Shown in pieces: positions 31,147 to 40,326 of a stretch of DNA of 44,908 bases. Location: assembly GCA_944388965.1 (NCBI GenBank), contig CALXKL010000012.1, positions 1-44,908 on the forward strand. Direction: 5' to 3'. Below the pieces are notes generated by a model, which did not search any database, was not told the DNA's origin, and worked only from the letters and a program-made list of their open reading frames with translations. The translations under genes and the position numbers were made by a program. Numbering within the stretch: position 1 is the stretch's first letter; every line of letters starts with the position of its first letter. This DNA is from an uncultured Spirochaetales bacterium. GTDB taxonomy: Bacteria > Spirochaetota > Spirochaetia > Sphaerochaetales > Sphaerochaetaceae.

Positions 31147-32748
31147 TTATCTGCCACCCTCCGCTGGACGGAACAGGTTGTAGTCCATCTCAGGGAAGAT
31201 CGCATTGCGCCTCTCGGCCTTCACCAGCCACTCGGTATGGACCGAGTTCTTGCACATGTTGCTGTACACGACGTTGAAGGATCCCAGATGGTTGCGAAGT
31301 CTTCTGTCGGCGTATGTGACGCTGGTCTTGTCATGCAGGATGTACGGCCAGTCGGAAGCCATGGCAAGCAGCACCTCGCGGGCAGCCTGGTTCAGGAAGC
31401 GGTTCTTGAGCGACTTCTGGTTGGGGAAGCGGAGAGCCAGCTCCTCCATCCTCTCTATCGCCTTGTGGGTATGGCGGTAGACCCAGTTGTTCTCGCCGTC
31501 GAGCCAGGAGTCGGAATATCCGCCCTTCCCCCATGAGCATTCGTTGAGCTCCGCCTTCTCGAACGACTCGCTTCTGGCGAGGATCTGGGAAGGTGTCGTG
31601 AACAGGAGACTGTCGTCCTTCGCACCGTTCATCAGGACCTTCTTCAGGAAGGCGATGCCTTCGAACCACCTGTGTCCAAACAGTTCTACGTCGAAGCAGA
31701 GGTTGATCACAGGCGGCTCCTGCATCTCCGCAGAGAGGGAGAGCGCCTTGCGTCTGATATGGTAGAGGAAGTTCTCCGCATGAAGCGATATCTTCCTGAT
31801 GGCGACCTGGGGATCGTATGCCTTCTTGTCGTCGTCGCGTCCTGTTATGGCCATGTACTTGTAGCCGGTGAACACCCTGACGTCAGGCTCGTGGACATAT
31901 GGCCTGATGTAGTCCATGTCCAGATCGTAGCCGATGTCACGGTAGAATTCACGGTAGTCGGGGTCGCAGGGATAGCCTGTCGAGTCGGACCATACGAGAT
32001 TCGTCAGTCCCCAGTCGCGTGGGAAGCCGACGACAGACGAGTCGTACAGCTGGACGGGCTGGTAGCCTGCACCGGAGATCCTGTTGCGGGCCGTGATGAT
32101 CGAATGGGCCGGGATCTGGCACCACCTGATGCCGTAGTTCTCGAGTTCCGACTCGATCCCCGGATAGTAGCCGCATTCGGGAAGCCAGAAACCCTTCGGA
32201 GCACTGTGGAAGAACCGGATATGGCTCTTGATCCCCATCTCGATCTGGGCTCTGACCGCTGTCGGATAGTTCTTGTAAAGGGGAAGATAACAGTGGGTCG
32301 CGGCCGTGGCGATCAGTTCGACCAGGCCTCTGTCCTGAAGACGGATGAAACCGTCCAGGATGTTGCGGCCGATGCTCTCGTAGTACTCCAGGTTCCTCCT
32401 GTATGCATCCAGATAGAACTTGGCCATATAGAGATGCTCGCTCGCCTCGTTCTGCGTCCGCACCACCTCCTTCTCGCCCAGCTCGATGCGGCTGTTCATA
32501 TACTCGACGAAACGCTCCTGCAATGGACCGTCGACAAGCATGGTGCACAGTGTCGGGGAGAAGCATATGGAGAGCTTGAACGGGCTGGACTCCGCGTCCA
32601 GGGATTCAAGCATTCTCAGAAGCGGAATATAGCTTTCGCACAGAGACTCGAACAGCCAGTTCTCCTCGAGGAACTTGGGATATTCAAGGTGTCTGACATA
32701 TGGTGAATGAGCATGGAGTATTAGATTGACACTTGCCTTGTCTCCCAT
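31147..32748 (-). CDS. GH57 family 1,4-alpha-glucan branching enzyme (DUF1957 type)
   Basis: A 533-residue protein starting MGDKASVNLILHAHSPYVRH. Signature GH57 elements are the N-terminal HAHSPYVRH motif, the nucleophile E191 in GFWLPECGY and the acid D353 in CFDVELFGHRW. The C-terminal region is the DUF1957-type helical domain. Family members make alpha-1,6 branches in glycogen-like glucans in the cytoplasm. The start overlaps the DUF4912 gene stop by one base (TGATG), indicating translational coupling. The prophage sits 25 bp beyond its stop codon, so the coding sequence is intact. Confidence 0.85.
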   Translation of the reverse strand: MGDKASVNLILHAHSPYVRHLEYPKFLEENWLFESLCESYIPLLRMLESLDAESSPFKLSICFSPTLCTMLVDGPLQERFVEYMNSRIELGEKEVVRTQNEASEHLYMAKFYLDAYRRNLEYYESIGRNILDGFIRLQDRGLVELIATAATHCYLPLYKNYPTAVRAQIEMGIKSHIRFFHSAPKGFWLPECGYYPGIESELENYGIRWCQIPAHSIITARNRISGAGYQPVQLYDSSVVGFPRDWGLTNLVWSDSTGYPCDPDYREFYRDIGYDLDMDYIRPYVHEPDVRVFTGYKYMAITGRDDDKKAYDPQVAIRKISLHAENFLYHIRRKALSLSAEMQEPPVINLCFDVELFGHRWFEGIAFLKKVLMNGAKDDSLLFTTPSQILARSESFEKAELNECSWGKGGYSDSWLDGENNWVYRHTHKAIERMEELALRFPNQKSLKNRFLNQAAREVLLAMASDWPYILHDKTSVTYADRRLRNHLGSFNVVYSNMCKNSVHTEWLVKAERRNAIFPEMDYNLFRPAEGGR

Positions 32749-33470
32749 CAGACTGTCTCCTCCTGTTCGATGCGGCGGACTATGGCCTCGACCGTCTCGC
32801 AGGGAAGGACTGTGCCCTCCCTGTTGGTCAGAAGCGAGAACTCCCTCTCGAGAAGATCGGCATCGGACCTGATCTGGTCTGCATGCTCGAGCCAGTAGCA
32901 TGAGACGAGCTGGACGGACTCGCTGAGCGCAAGGACCTCCCTTCTGCCCTCCGCGTTCTCGACGACGAGGTCGACCTTGGCGGTGCCACGCGTCGAACTG
33001 ACGTTGATGTTCCACTGGTAGTCGTTCTCTCCGACGCTTATGTCGTATGAATCGACCTCCTGGCCGTCCTCGCTGACAGTTACATGCAGAAGCACGTCGT
33101 AGCTGCCGAGCTCCTGGCTGAGGCGTTCGGCGTCAAGAGGCGCTATCGACCAGTAGCAGAAGAGCCAGGTGGCGCTCTTGGAAAGGACATGGATGGAGGT
33201 CTCGGGGTACAGTTCCGGAAGTTCCTCGACGCCTGGCAGGCTGGTCACCTCGCTCCCGTCTCCACGATAGTCGGTGAGCCATGTGACGAAGCGTCTTTGA
33301 ATATTGTCCTCACCCCCTTCATAGAAGTCTTCGCGCTCGTCCTCGTAGATGTCCTTCAGGGTCTCTATGAGCTCGTCGCGGGAAAGCGAGGACACATTCT
33401 GCACACCCTCCTGGAGGGCGATGTGCTCGAGTTCCTTCTGAGAAAGGGATTCGATTTTGATCAGAACCAT
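32748..33470 (-). CDS. DUF4912 protein, partner of GH57 branching enzyme
   Basis: A 240-residue acidic protein. The start at 33470 (MVLIKIESLSQKELEHIALQ) is chosen because GGGG lies 7 bases upstream; the frame continues to an upstream TTG without coding character. Residues 5-45 form a small Rho-N/SAP-like helical module, and residues about 75-190 are the DUF4912 domain (STHVLSKSATWLFCYWSI-type core). DUF4912 genes commonly sit beside GH57 alpha-glucan genes in spirochaetes, suggesting a carbohydrate-binding or regulatory role; none is proven. Confidence 0.75.
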   Translation of the reverse strand: MVLIKIESLSQKELEHIALQEGVQNVSSLSRDELIETLKDIYEDEREDFYEGGEDNIQRRFVTWLTDYRGDGSEVTSLPGVEELPELYPETSIHVLSKSATWLFCYWSIAPLDAERLSQELGSYDVLLHVTVSEDGQEVDSYDISVGENDYQWNINVSSTRGTAKVDLVVENAEGRREVLALSESVQLVSCYWLEHADQIRSDADLLEREFSLLTNREGTVLPCETVEAIVRRIEQEETV

Positions 33471-33575
33471 TGGCAACCCCTGTAATTCCTTCGTCTTATC
33501 GTAGGAAAAAGGCAATTCTTCGTCAACAGCTTGCAGGAATCGCGAAATGCGGGACAACTAAACTCAGATTAACAG

Positions 33576-33605
33576 TTGTTCACATTGCAGTCCTTCTGAT
33601 AAAAT
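33576..33605 (+). promoter_or_regulatory. Promoter of the rightward GH57 gene, probably giving a leaderless mRNA
   Basis: TTGTTC (33576-33581) and an extended -10 TGATAAAAT (33597-33605) are 18 bases apart. Transcription would start about 7 bases later, at or within 3 bases of the ATG at 33615. No ribosome binding site is present in front of that ATG, which fits a leaderless transcript. Confidence 0.5.
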
Positions 33606-33614
33606 TCTTCTGTT

Positions 33615-35942
33615 ATGGAAAACACTGAAAGGACCGCGCTGATTCTCCATGGCCACTTCTATCAGCCGCCAAGGGAGAATCCGTTCACCGGAATAATCGA
33701 GAAGCAGGTATCCGCTTCTCCCTACATGGACTGGAACGAGAGGATATACCACGACTGCTACGAGGCGAATGCACATTCAAGATACCTGTCACCCTCCTCC
33801 AGAATCATATCGCTGACGAACAACTACAGCTACATATCATTCAACTTCGGACACACTCTCCTGTCCTGGCTCCAGGAATACCATCCGGCGGTTCATGAGA
33901 TGATCGTCCAGGCGGACCGCGACAGCATCGCCAGACTGGGACATGGAAACGCAATGGCCCAGAGTTTCAACCATACGATCCTGCCTCTGGACAAGCCGGA
34001 GGACGCAAGGCTCCAGATCATGTGGGGCGTCGAAGACTTCATCTCGCGCTATGGACGCACACCGGAAGGCATGTGGCTTCCGGAATGCGGCGTCAACGAC
34101 AGGGTCATAGACATGCTCGCCGAGGCGGGCATCCGGTTCGTGGTTCTCTCGCCATGGCAGTGCAGCAGTGTCGAGAACCCTTCGACCCATCAGATGGAGC
34201 TGCTGTCCGGCCGACCAGCCCCATACTACCAGAGCTATATCCTCACCGGAGAGAAGGGACGCACCATAAGCGCATTCTTCTACCACCCCGGTCTTGCGGA
34301 GGGCATCAGCTTCGGTCATGCGCTGAGAAATGCCGACTCGCTGTACCAGACGCTCATAGACATCCGCAACGGAGATGGCAGAGGACTGATCCATACGGCG
34401 ACCGACGGTGAGATATACGGACATCACGAACCCTTCGGAGACATGGCCTTGGCCGCGCTCATCCGGAAGGTCGAGGAGAGGAACGACTTCGTCCTGACGA
34501 ACTACGCGACCTGGCTGGACAGCCATCCGGCGACCCTCCATGCCGTCCTTCATAAAGGAGAGGAAGGCAAAGGCACATCCTGGTCCTGTTCACATGGCGT
34601 GTCGCGCTGGTACAAGGACTGCGGCTGCCACACCGGCGGCGAGGAAGGCTGGAACCAGGCCTGGAGGACTCCGCTTCGCAACGCTCTCAGGAACCTTGCT
34701 GACAAGCTCGATGCGATATTCAGCAAGCGCATAAAGGAGATCTTCTCCAGCCGTCTGGAGCCCTACAGGCTGCTCGAGGAGGCGGGATGCACATTCTGCG
34801 GCCGCGTGCCGATGGCAAACTTCATCCGTTCGCTGCATGAGAAGTACTCCTTCCCGAACGAATATGACAGCCAGGTGTCATCGATGCTCAGCGGCATCAT
34901 GAACAAGCATTTCAGCCTCACCAGCTGCGGCTTCTTCTTCTCGGACCTTTCCGGAATCGAGACGCGGCAGAACATCAAGTACGCGATATACGCGATCAGA
35001 ATGTTCCAGCCATACGTCGCAGAGGACCTGATGAGGACCTTCCTTTCCGACCTCCGCCTTGCCAAGAGCAATCTCAAGAGCCAGGGGGACGGCATGAGCA
35101 TAGCGCAGGACGAGATGAAGGGGCTGTCGGGAGAGCTTGAGGCCGCGATCTACTTCTATCTCAACCGCCTTCTCGCGCTGCCGGCCGACTGGCACGACGA
35201 ATACGGGCGCTTCCATCTGGAGAAGGACTACTTCGATGACGATGAGAACTACATAGAGGTCGTCAGCGACAGTGTGAGCATGAAGAGCTGCACGTTCACG
35301 GTCCTTGCCTCCTCGCCCATCGAAAGCGGACTGAACCTGTACATCTGCGAAGGGGCCGACGCCTCGAGCGCCACAGGGCGCTACCGCATAACGACGGACG
35401 ACATCCCGCTGAGAATGCTTGATGATTCGTACCTGTGGATCGACAGGGCGATCTCCGACCTGCCCATCTCTGAGATCCGCGACATGACAAACTGTCTGAA
35501 GCACTATTCGATGCTGAGCAGGAACAGCCAGTACCTTCCGATGAAGACCCAGATGATAGAGAATCTCGGACTGTCCATGAAGATCCTCAAGGGGCTGTTC
35601 AACTGCTTCCTCGACGAGCTCGACGACAAGGAGATGTACGAGAACATGAATGCGATCCTGAACTTCATCAACAAGTGCGGTCGCAACGCGGAGAAGGATG
35701 CAATCAAGGGCATATTCTCATCGGCGCTCATGCTTCTCAGCAGGAAGATCGACGAGAAGGGTCTCGGAGAGACGACTGCAGACCAGGTGATAAACATCAT
35801 GACGCAGAGCCGCAACCAGGATTTCGAACCCGAGCTGAGGGACATCCAGAACTCGATATACCAGTACTACATAGGCGAAAGGTCTAGCGACATAGCACCT
35901 GAGAAGCTCAGAAGGGTCTACGACATCCTGAACTTCCAATGA
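33615..35942 (+). CDS. GH57 family glycoside hydrolase with DUF3536 C-terminal domain
   Basis: A 775-residue protein, transcribed divergently from the branching-enzyme operon. The GH57 catalytic part has LHGHFYQPPRENPF at the N-terminus, E157 in MWLPECGV and D264 in TATDGEIYGHHEPFG. Residues about 300-760 are the DUF3536 region, typical of the second GH57 type in spirochaetes and related bacteria. It probably acts on alpha-glucans in the cytoplasm (no signal peptide); the exact reaction is not known. The gene has no ribosome binding site and lies just behind a good promoter. Confidence 0.85.
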   Translation: MENTERTALILHGHFYQPPRENPFTGIIEKQVSASPYMDWNERIYHDCYEANAHSRYLSPSSRIISLTNNYSYISFNFGHTLLSWLQEYHPAVHEMIVQADRDSIARLGHGNAMAQSFNHTILPLDKPEDARLQIMWGVEDFISRYGRTPEGMWLPECGVNDRVIDMLAEAGIRFVVLSPWQCSSVENPSTHQMELLSGRPAPYYQSYILTGEKGRTISAFFYHPGLAEGISFGHALRNADSLYQTLIDIRNGDGRGLIHTATDGEIYGHHEPFGDMALAALIRKVEERNDFVLTNYATWLDSHPATLHAVLHKGEEGKGTSWSCSHGVSRWYKDCGCHTGGEEGWNQAWRTPLRNALRNLADKLDAIFSKRIKEIFSSRLEPYRLLEEAGCTFCGRVPMANFIRSLHEKYSFPNEYDSQVSSMLSGIMNKHFSLTSCGFFFSDLSGIETRQNIKYAIYAIRMFQPYVAEDLMRTFLSDLRLAKSNLKSQGDGMSIAQDEMKGLSGELEAAIYFYLNRLLALPADWHDEYGRFHLEKDYFDDDENYIEVVSDSVSMKSCTFTVLASSPIESGLNLYICEGADASSATGRYRITTDDIPLRMLDDSYLWIDRAISDLPISEIRDMTNCLKHYSMLSRNSQYLPMKTQMIENLGLSMKILKGLFNCFLDELDDKEMYENMNAILNFINKCGRNAEKDAIKGIFSSALMLLSRKIDEKGLGETTADQVINIMTQSRNQDFEPELRDIQNSIYQYYIGERSSDIAPEKLRRVYDILNFQ

Positions 35943-35966
35943 CCTCAGCGCAGTAAGGAAAGCATC

Positions 35967-35990
35967 GAGGCCGTCCACAAGGGCGGCCTC
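35967..35990. terminator. Hairpin between convergent GH57 and recN genes
   Basis: GAGGCCG and CGGCCTC form a 7-bp stem with a 10-base loop in the 58-bp gap between the two convergent genes. The following bases TTGCATATGT are only weakly U-rich. Confidence 0.45.
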
Positions 35991-36000
35991 TTGCATATGT

Positions 36001-37656
36001 TCATTGTGAAAGCAGACTCGCCGCGTGCTGTCTGGATATTCCGCTGACCTCGCCGGACAGGAGCCTGGCTATCTCGTCCACCCTGTCCTCTCCGGATATC
36101 TCCCCGATCGAGGAGATGGTGCGGCCAGCCTCCTCCCTCTTGTATACCATGTAGTGCGTCCTCGCCTTCGCGGCGATCTGCGCAAGATGCGTTATGGCTA
36201 TGACCTGATGGCTCCGGCTGAGCTTGTCCAGCTCCATGGCCACAGAGTTGGCAACCACACCGCCGAGACCGGAGTCGATCTCGTCGAACAACAGCGTCTC
36301 CACCTCGTCCTCGGCCGTCAAGGCGCTCTTGATGGCAAGCATGATCCTGCTGAGTTCGCCGCCCGATGCCACCTGGCTGACCGGACCTTCCTTCTCCCCC
36401 TTGTTGGCGGCCAGGGTGAAAACGACATCGTCCATGCCGTTGGCCTCCGCCTGGCGTCGGGTAATCACTATCCTGAAAACCGCGCTTTTGAGTCCAAGCG
36501 ATGCAAGGTTGCCCTGGATGGTCTTCTCCAGGGAGCGTGCACAGCTGCCTCTATGTGCACTGAGGGCCTCACCGGTTCTCATCAGCTCACGCTCAGCCTT
36601 CTCCACCCTGCGCCCGCTTTCAGCAAGCAGGTCCTCGAAGTTCTCTATGGTGGAAAGCGCACTGCGGTACTCATCGCGTCTCGAGACCACAGCCTCCAGA
36701 GAACCGCCGTACTTCTTCTTCAGTCTCTGCAGAAGCGCCAGACGCGCACTCTTCTCCTCGAGCTCGTCCTCGCTGAATGAAATGGAGGACAGGTATTCGC
36801 CAAGCGAGTATGCGATGTCCTCCAGCTCTATCGATGCCGACTCGATGCGCTCCCGATAGACATCGAGTCTCGCATCGGCTCTGGATGCCTTGACCACCGC
36901 GTTCAGGCACCTGGAGATCAGGGACAGGGCACCCAGGTCGTTTCCACCCCTTAAAGCCTCCTGCGCCTCTTCAAGCTCCCCTGTGAGGACTTCGCTCTGG
37001 CCTATGAGCTTGAGCTGTGCCGATAGCTCATCATCCTCGCCCACCTTCACATCCGCCTTCTCGATCTCGTCAAGGCAGAAGGAGATGTAGTCGGCCTCCT
37101 GGGACGCCTTTGCGTTCTCCTCGATAAGCCTCTGCTGCTCCTTCCTTGCCTGCATCAGCTCATCATAGGCCTGGCGGTAGGATGCAAGAAGCGGAGCGCT
37201 GTGCGCCGCCTTGTCGAGAAGAGATAGCTGTATCGCAGGCCTGAGAAGCGACTGGTGCGCATGCTGGCTGGATACGTCGACGAGCATCTGGCCCAGGATC
37301 TCGAGCTGCTCCCGTGTAACGCTGTAGCCGTTAACGCTCATGATCGACCTGCCGCTAGAGCGTACGATCCTCTGGATGAAGAGTCCTCCGTCCTCGTCCT
37401 CGAGTCCGTTCTCCTTGAGATATGCTTCAACGGATCCTCCGGACCTGTATGAGAACAGGGCCTCGATGCGCGCCTCCTTCTCACCCTGGCGGACCACATC
37501 GCCCTTGGACTTCTCGCCGAGGATAAGACCGAGCGCGCCGAGAATTATGGACTTTCCTGATCCCGTCTCGCCGGTGAGGACGGCGAAGCCCGATGTGAAA
37601 TCGAGGACGAGGGAACGGATCAGTACGTAGTTGCTGACCTCGAGACGCTCAAGCAT
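36001..37656 (-). CDS. recN: DNA repair protein RecN
   Basis: A 551-residue SMC-like ATPase. Walker A GETGSGKS is at residues 29-36 after MLERLEVSNYVLIRSLVLDF; the centre is a long coiled coil with a LGQMLVDVSSQHAHQSLL segment of RecN type; the C-terminal half has the ABC signature VASGGELSRIMLAIK, Walker B TLLFDEIDSGLGG and the QVIAITHLAQIAA switch region. RecN works with RecA in double-strand break repair. It overlaps the NAD kinase stop by 8 bases, so the two genes form one operon. Confidence 0.95.
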   Translation of the reverse strand: MLERLEVSNYVLIRSLVLDFTSGFAVLTGETGSGKSIILGALGLILGEKSKGDVVRQGEKEARIEALFSYRSGGSVEAYLKENGLEDEDGGLFIQRIVRSSGRSIMSVNGYSVTREQLEILGQMLVDVSSQHAHQSLLRPAIQLSLLDKAAHSAPLLASYRQAYDELMQARKEQQRLIEENAKASQEADYISFCLDEIEKADVKVGEDDELSAQLKLIGQSEVLTGELEEAQEALRGGNDLGALSLISRCLNAVVKASRADARLDVYRERIESASIELEDIAYSLGEYLSSISFSEDELEEKSARLALLQRLKKKYGGSLEAVVSRRDEYRSALSTIENFEDLLAESGRRVEKAERELMRTGEALSAHRGSCARSLEKTIQGNLASLGLKSAVFRIVITRRQAEANGMDDVVFTLAANKGEKEGPVSQVASGGELSRIMLAIKSALTAEDEVETLLFDEIDSGLGGVVANSVAMELDKLSRSHQVIAITHLAQIAAKARTHYMVYKREEAGRTISSIGEISGEDRVDEIARLLSGEVSGISRQHAASLLSQ

Positions 37657-38500
37657 GCATTCCTCCTGACCAGTTGAGCTTGCTGCTCAGGACCTGTGTG
37701 TAGTTCCTGACGTCGGAAGCGATCAGAAGGGCCTTGCTCCGGCTCTTCTCGACGACGATGTCGTCACCTTCCCTGAGTTCATAGTACTGCTGCCCGTCGA
37801 CGGTGAGCATGAGATCAGTCCTCTGCCCCTCGTCGACCCTCATCGTGATCACTTCGTTGGCGCCGAGCACCAGAGGTCTGTTGGACAGGGTGAAAGGACA
37901 GACAGGGGTTATTATGAGGGCGCTCATCTCGCTGTCGAGAATCGGTCCTCCGGCTGCAAGCGAATAACCGGTGGAACCGGTAGGCGTCGCGATGATGATT
38001 CCGTCGCTTCTGAACGTTCCAGCCCTGGTCTTTCCGACGAACAGGTCGATGTTGACGACCTTGGCGACACCGGATGACGTGACGACCGCCTCGTTGAGCC
38101 CCTGGCACTGGAAGACCCTCCGGCCTTCCCTCATGACGCTGACCTTGAGCATCAGACGACGGGATATCCTCTCCTCCCCGTCCAGGACGCACTGCAGGGC
38201 GTGTTGCCACTCGCTGGAGCTGATCTCGGTGATGAAGCCGAAGGTGCCCAGGTTGACGGCGAGGATCGGTATGCCCAGGTCCTGCACGAGACGGGCGCAG
38301 TACAGGACGGTTCCATCTCCACCCACGGACACCAGCAGGTCGGTCCTGATCGAGATCTCGATCGATTCGTCGAGGTTCTCGACTTCGTGCACGGTACACT
38401 CTATGCCGCGTTGTTCGAGATAAGTTCGCATCTCACGGGCGACGGCAAGGCTGTCGTTCTTCCAGAGATTGGCGATGATGACTACGTTCCTGATCTCCAA
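37649..38500 (-). CDS. nadK: NAD kinase
   Basis: A 283-residue protein that phosphorylates NAD to NADP. The GGDGT motif is at residues 60-64 (VSVGGDGTVLY), a GLNEAVV motif lies near 133-139, and the PTGSTGYSLAAGGPI motif of the family lies near 172-186. The N-terminus begins NVVIIANLWKNDSLAVA, a common NadK opening. It is followed by recN, an association known in several bacteria. The ATG start is placed at 38500 after a 14-base gap from the DegT-like gene. Confidence 0.95.
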   Translation of the reverse strand: MEIRNVVIIANLWKNDSLAVAREMRTYLEQRGIECTVHEVENLDESIEISIRTDLLVSVGGDGTVLYCARLVQDLGIPILAVNLGTFGFITEISSSEWQHALQCVLDGEERISRRLMLKVSVMREGRRVFQCQGLNEAVVTSSGVAKVVNIDLFVGKTRAGTFRSDGIIIATPTGSTGYSLAAGGPILDSEMSALIITPVCPFTLSNRPLVLGANEVITMRVDEGQRTDLMLTVDGQQYYELREGDDIVVEKSRSKALLIASDVRNYTQVLSSKLNWSGGMHA

Positions 38501-38514
38501 GACGGTCCGGCTCC

Positions 38515-39567
38515 TTATGGCAGATGGGAGAGGACCTTGTTCAGGGCCTCCGTGTCCTTCTGCTGAAGAAAAGGATACAGTGGGAAGGAAAGTCCCCTGT
38601 TCAATGCTGCAACGGCATTCGGATACAGGTCATAGCGTTCCTGATAGTGGATGCCGACGCTTCTGGTGAAGGTCCTCTTACAGGACACTCCGTATTTGTT
38701 GGCGAAGGCGATGCAGTCGTCAGGTCTTCCATTGACGACCACGGGAAAGACATAGCCGTTTGAGAGGAAGTCGACGCTTCTCAGACCGAAGACCTTGTTC
38801 TCGGTCTTCATGACGGCCTGCATGAACATCTTATACAGTTCGTTCCTACGCGACAGCAGACCATCGAGACCTGCAAGCTGGATGATCCCAAGTGCGGCGT
38901 TCATGTCCGGAAGATCTGTATAGGGACTGGTTGGGGCCACGAGCCTCTTGAGCACCTCTATGCGCTCGGGGCTGGACGAGAGCACTGCCGCTCCTCCTGC
39001 GGTGGATATTATGCAGTCCTCCTCGAAGGCGCACACAACCACGTCTCCAAGCGTTCCAGGGCAGACCACCTTTCCGCTTCCATCGTCGATTCTGGAACCG
39101 AACGACTGTGTGATGTCCTCGACTATTGGAAGGCCGAGGTCACGGATGTTGTCAAGTCCTGTCGGGATCTGGCACACGGGCTCGTGCAGGAGAATCGCCG
39201 AGCCTCCGGCCTCGAATGCACGGCTTATGGCCTCTGCACTCAGACAGCCGCACTCGGGAGAGACGTCGGCAAGCAGCATCGAGGCGCCAAGCGATTCGAT
39301 GACCGTCCTGTATATCTCGGGCGAGAGGACGGAGACGATGACCTTGTCACCCTCCTTCACCCCTACGGCCTTGAGAGCGGTCGCGAGAGCAGACGGATAT
39401 GACCGGTCGGTTATTCCGTCCTTGAGGTTCAGGTGCTGGGCGAACAGCTTGAGGAAGTCGCGTCTCCTCTCCCCGGGGCCGATCTTCTCGTCGACCATGG
39501 TCTGGAGCACGGCATCCATGTCCTTCCGTCTCAGCGTAGGCTTGAAGAATCTTATCAGTGAAGCCAT
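38515..39567 (-). CDS. DegT/DnrJ/EryC1-family protein lacking the PLP lysine
   Basis: A 350-residue protein of the DegT/DnrJ/EryC1/StrS fold. The family layout is clear: a substrate-loop at the N-terminus (SALATALKAVGVKEGDKVIV), the conserved acidic residue D151 in PIVEDITQSFGS, an IIST-GG segment at 186-192 and a MNAALGIIQLAGLDGLLSRR helix near 222-241. The residue that would be the Schiff-base lysine (family S-F-x-x-x-K) is replaced, as A-F-E-E-D-C at 180-185. It is therefore unlikely to be a normal aminotransferase. It precedes nadK on the same strand with a 14-base gap. Confidence 0.75.
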   Translation of the reverse strand: MASLIRFFKPTLRRKDMDAVLQTMVDEKIGPGERRRDFLKLFAQHLNLKDGITDRSYPSALATALKAVGVKEGDKVIVSVLSPEIYRTVIESLGASMLLADVSPECGCLSAEAISRAFEAGGSAILLHEPVCQIPTGLDNIRDLGLPIVEDITQSFGSRIDDGSGKVVCPGTLGDVVVCAFEEDCIISTAGGAAVLSSSPERIEVLKRLVAPTSPYTDLPDMNAALGIIQLAGLDGLLSRRNELYKMFMQAVMKTENKVFGLRSVDFLSNGYVFPVVVNGRPDDCIAFANKYGVSCKRTFTRSVGIHYQERYDLYPNAVAALNRGLSFPLYPFLQQKDTEALNKVLSHLP

Positions 39568-39660
39568 GCGACAATATTAGCATAGCAGGAGCCTGAGCTA
39601 CAATTGCGCTCCTGTCCACTTCAGGGCTTCAAGGGTTGTCCGAACAAGGTGGAGGAATGT

Positions 39661-40005
39661 TTGATCGGTGCGATGGGTATCATAGCCCGCGCTGCCGTCC
39701 TCGATCGAGACATCCCGGCGATGTTCCTGGCACACAGGGACAGGAGGACTTCGCTTCTGACCAATCTGATGGCCTTTCCCGTCTACGCATATGCCCTGAG
39801 CCCAATCGGCCTGATACCCGGCTTTCTACCTATGCTTGGATATCTTGATGACCTGATCGTCCTTCCTGCCCTGATTGCACTGACAATCAGGCTGATACCA
39901 CAGGAGATCTTCAAGGAATACAGGTCGAAGGAGGATGTGTCTATGAAACGGCACTGGTACTACGCCATACCGGTCATCATTGTCTATACCCTGCGTTTTT
40001 CGTAA
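39661..40005 (+). CDS. DUF1232 (YkvA-like) membrane protein
   Basis: A 114-residue protein with the DUF1232 signature YALSPIGLIPGFLPMLGYLDDL (usual form [22 protein letters not shown], so two Asp residues are Gly here). The following hydrophobic segment IVLPALIALTIRLIP and a second one near the C-terminus (WYYAIPVIIVYTL) suggest membrane insertion. The TTG at 39661 is taken as start because GGAGG is 5 bases before it; an ATG at 39673 has no such site. Function of the family is unknown. Confidence 0.7.
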   Translation: MIGAMGIIARAAVLDRDIPAMFLAHRDRRTSLLTNLMAFPVYAYALSPIGLIPGFLPMLGYLDDLIVLPALIALTIRLIPQEIFKEYRSKEDVSMKRHWYYAIPVIIVYTLRFS

Positions 40006-40023
40006 TCATGAAGGTCGTTTCTT

Positions 40024-40326
40024 CTAGATGAACAGCGATGATATGTATACGGTCAGACAGCAGCAGGCGGCCACCAGAGGAAGGCTCCCCTTCACAAGAG
40101 ATACGATGACGGCGACCGCAAAACCGATCACACCGCAAACGTAGCTGCCGCTTGCCGTGATGATTGCCGGAAAGGTCATCACGGAAAGAGTGACGTATGG
40201 TACGTAATGCAGGAAGCTGCGGAAGAATGCGGATCGGATTCCGCCATGGAAGAAGATGAGGGGGATGACCCTCACGAGATAGGTCACGACCGCCATCACG
40301 AGGATATGAATATAGACGTTCTTCAT
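40024..40326 (-). CDS. azlD: AzlD-type branched-chain amino acid exporter subunit
   Basis: A 100-residue hydrophobic protein with four predicted membrane segments and the AzlD feature VVTYLVRVIPLIFF near the N-terminus. It overlaps the azlC gene end by 4 bases. AzlC and AzlD together export branched-chain amino acids and analogues. Family membership rests on sequence pattern and pairing. Confidence 0.85.
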   Translation of the reverse strand: MKNVYIHILVMAVVTYLVRVIPLIFFHGGIRSAFFRSFLHYVPYVTLSVMTFPAIITASGSYVCGVIGFAVAVIVSLVKGSLPLVAACCCLTVYISSLFI

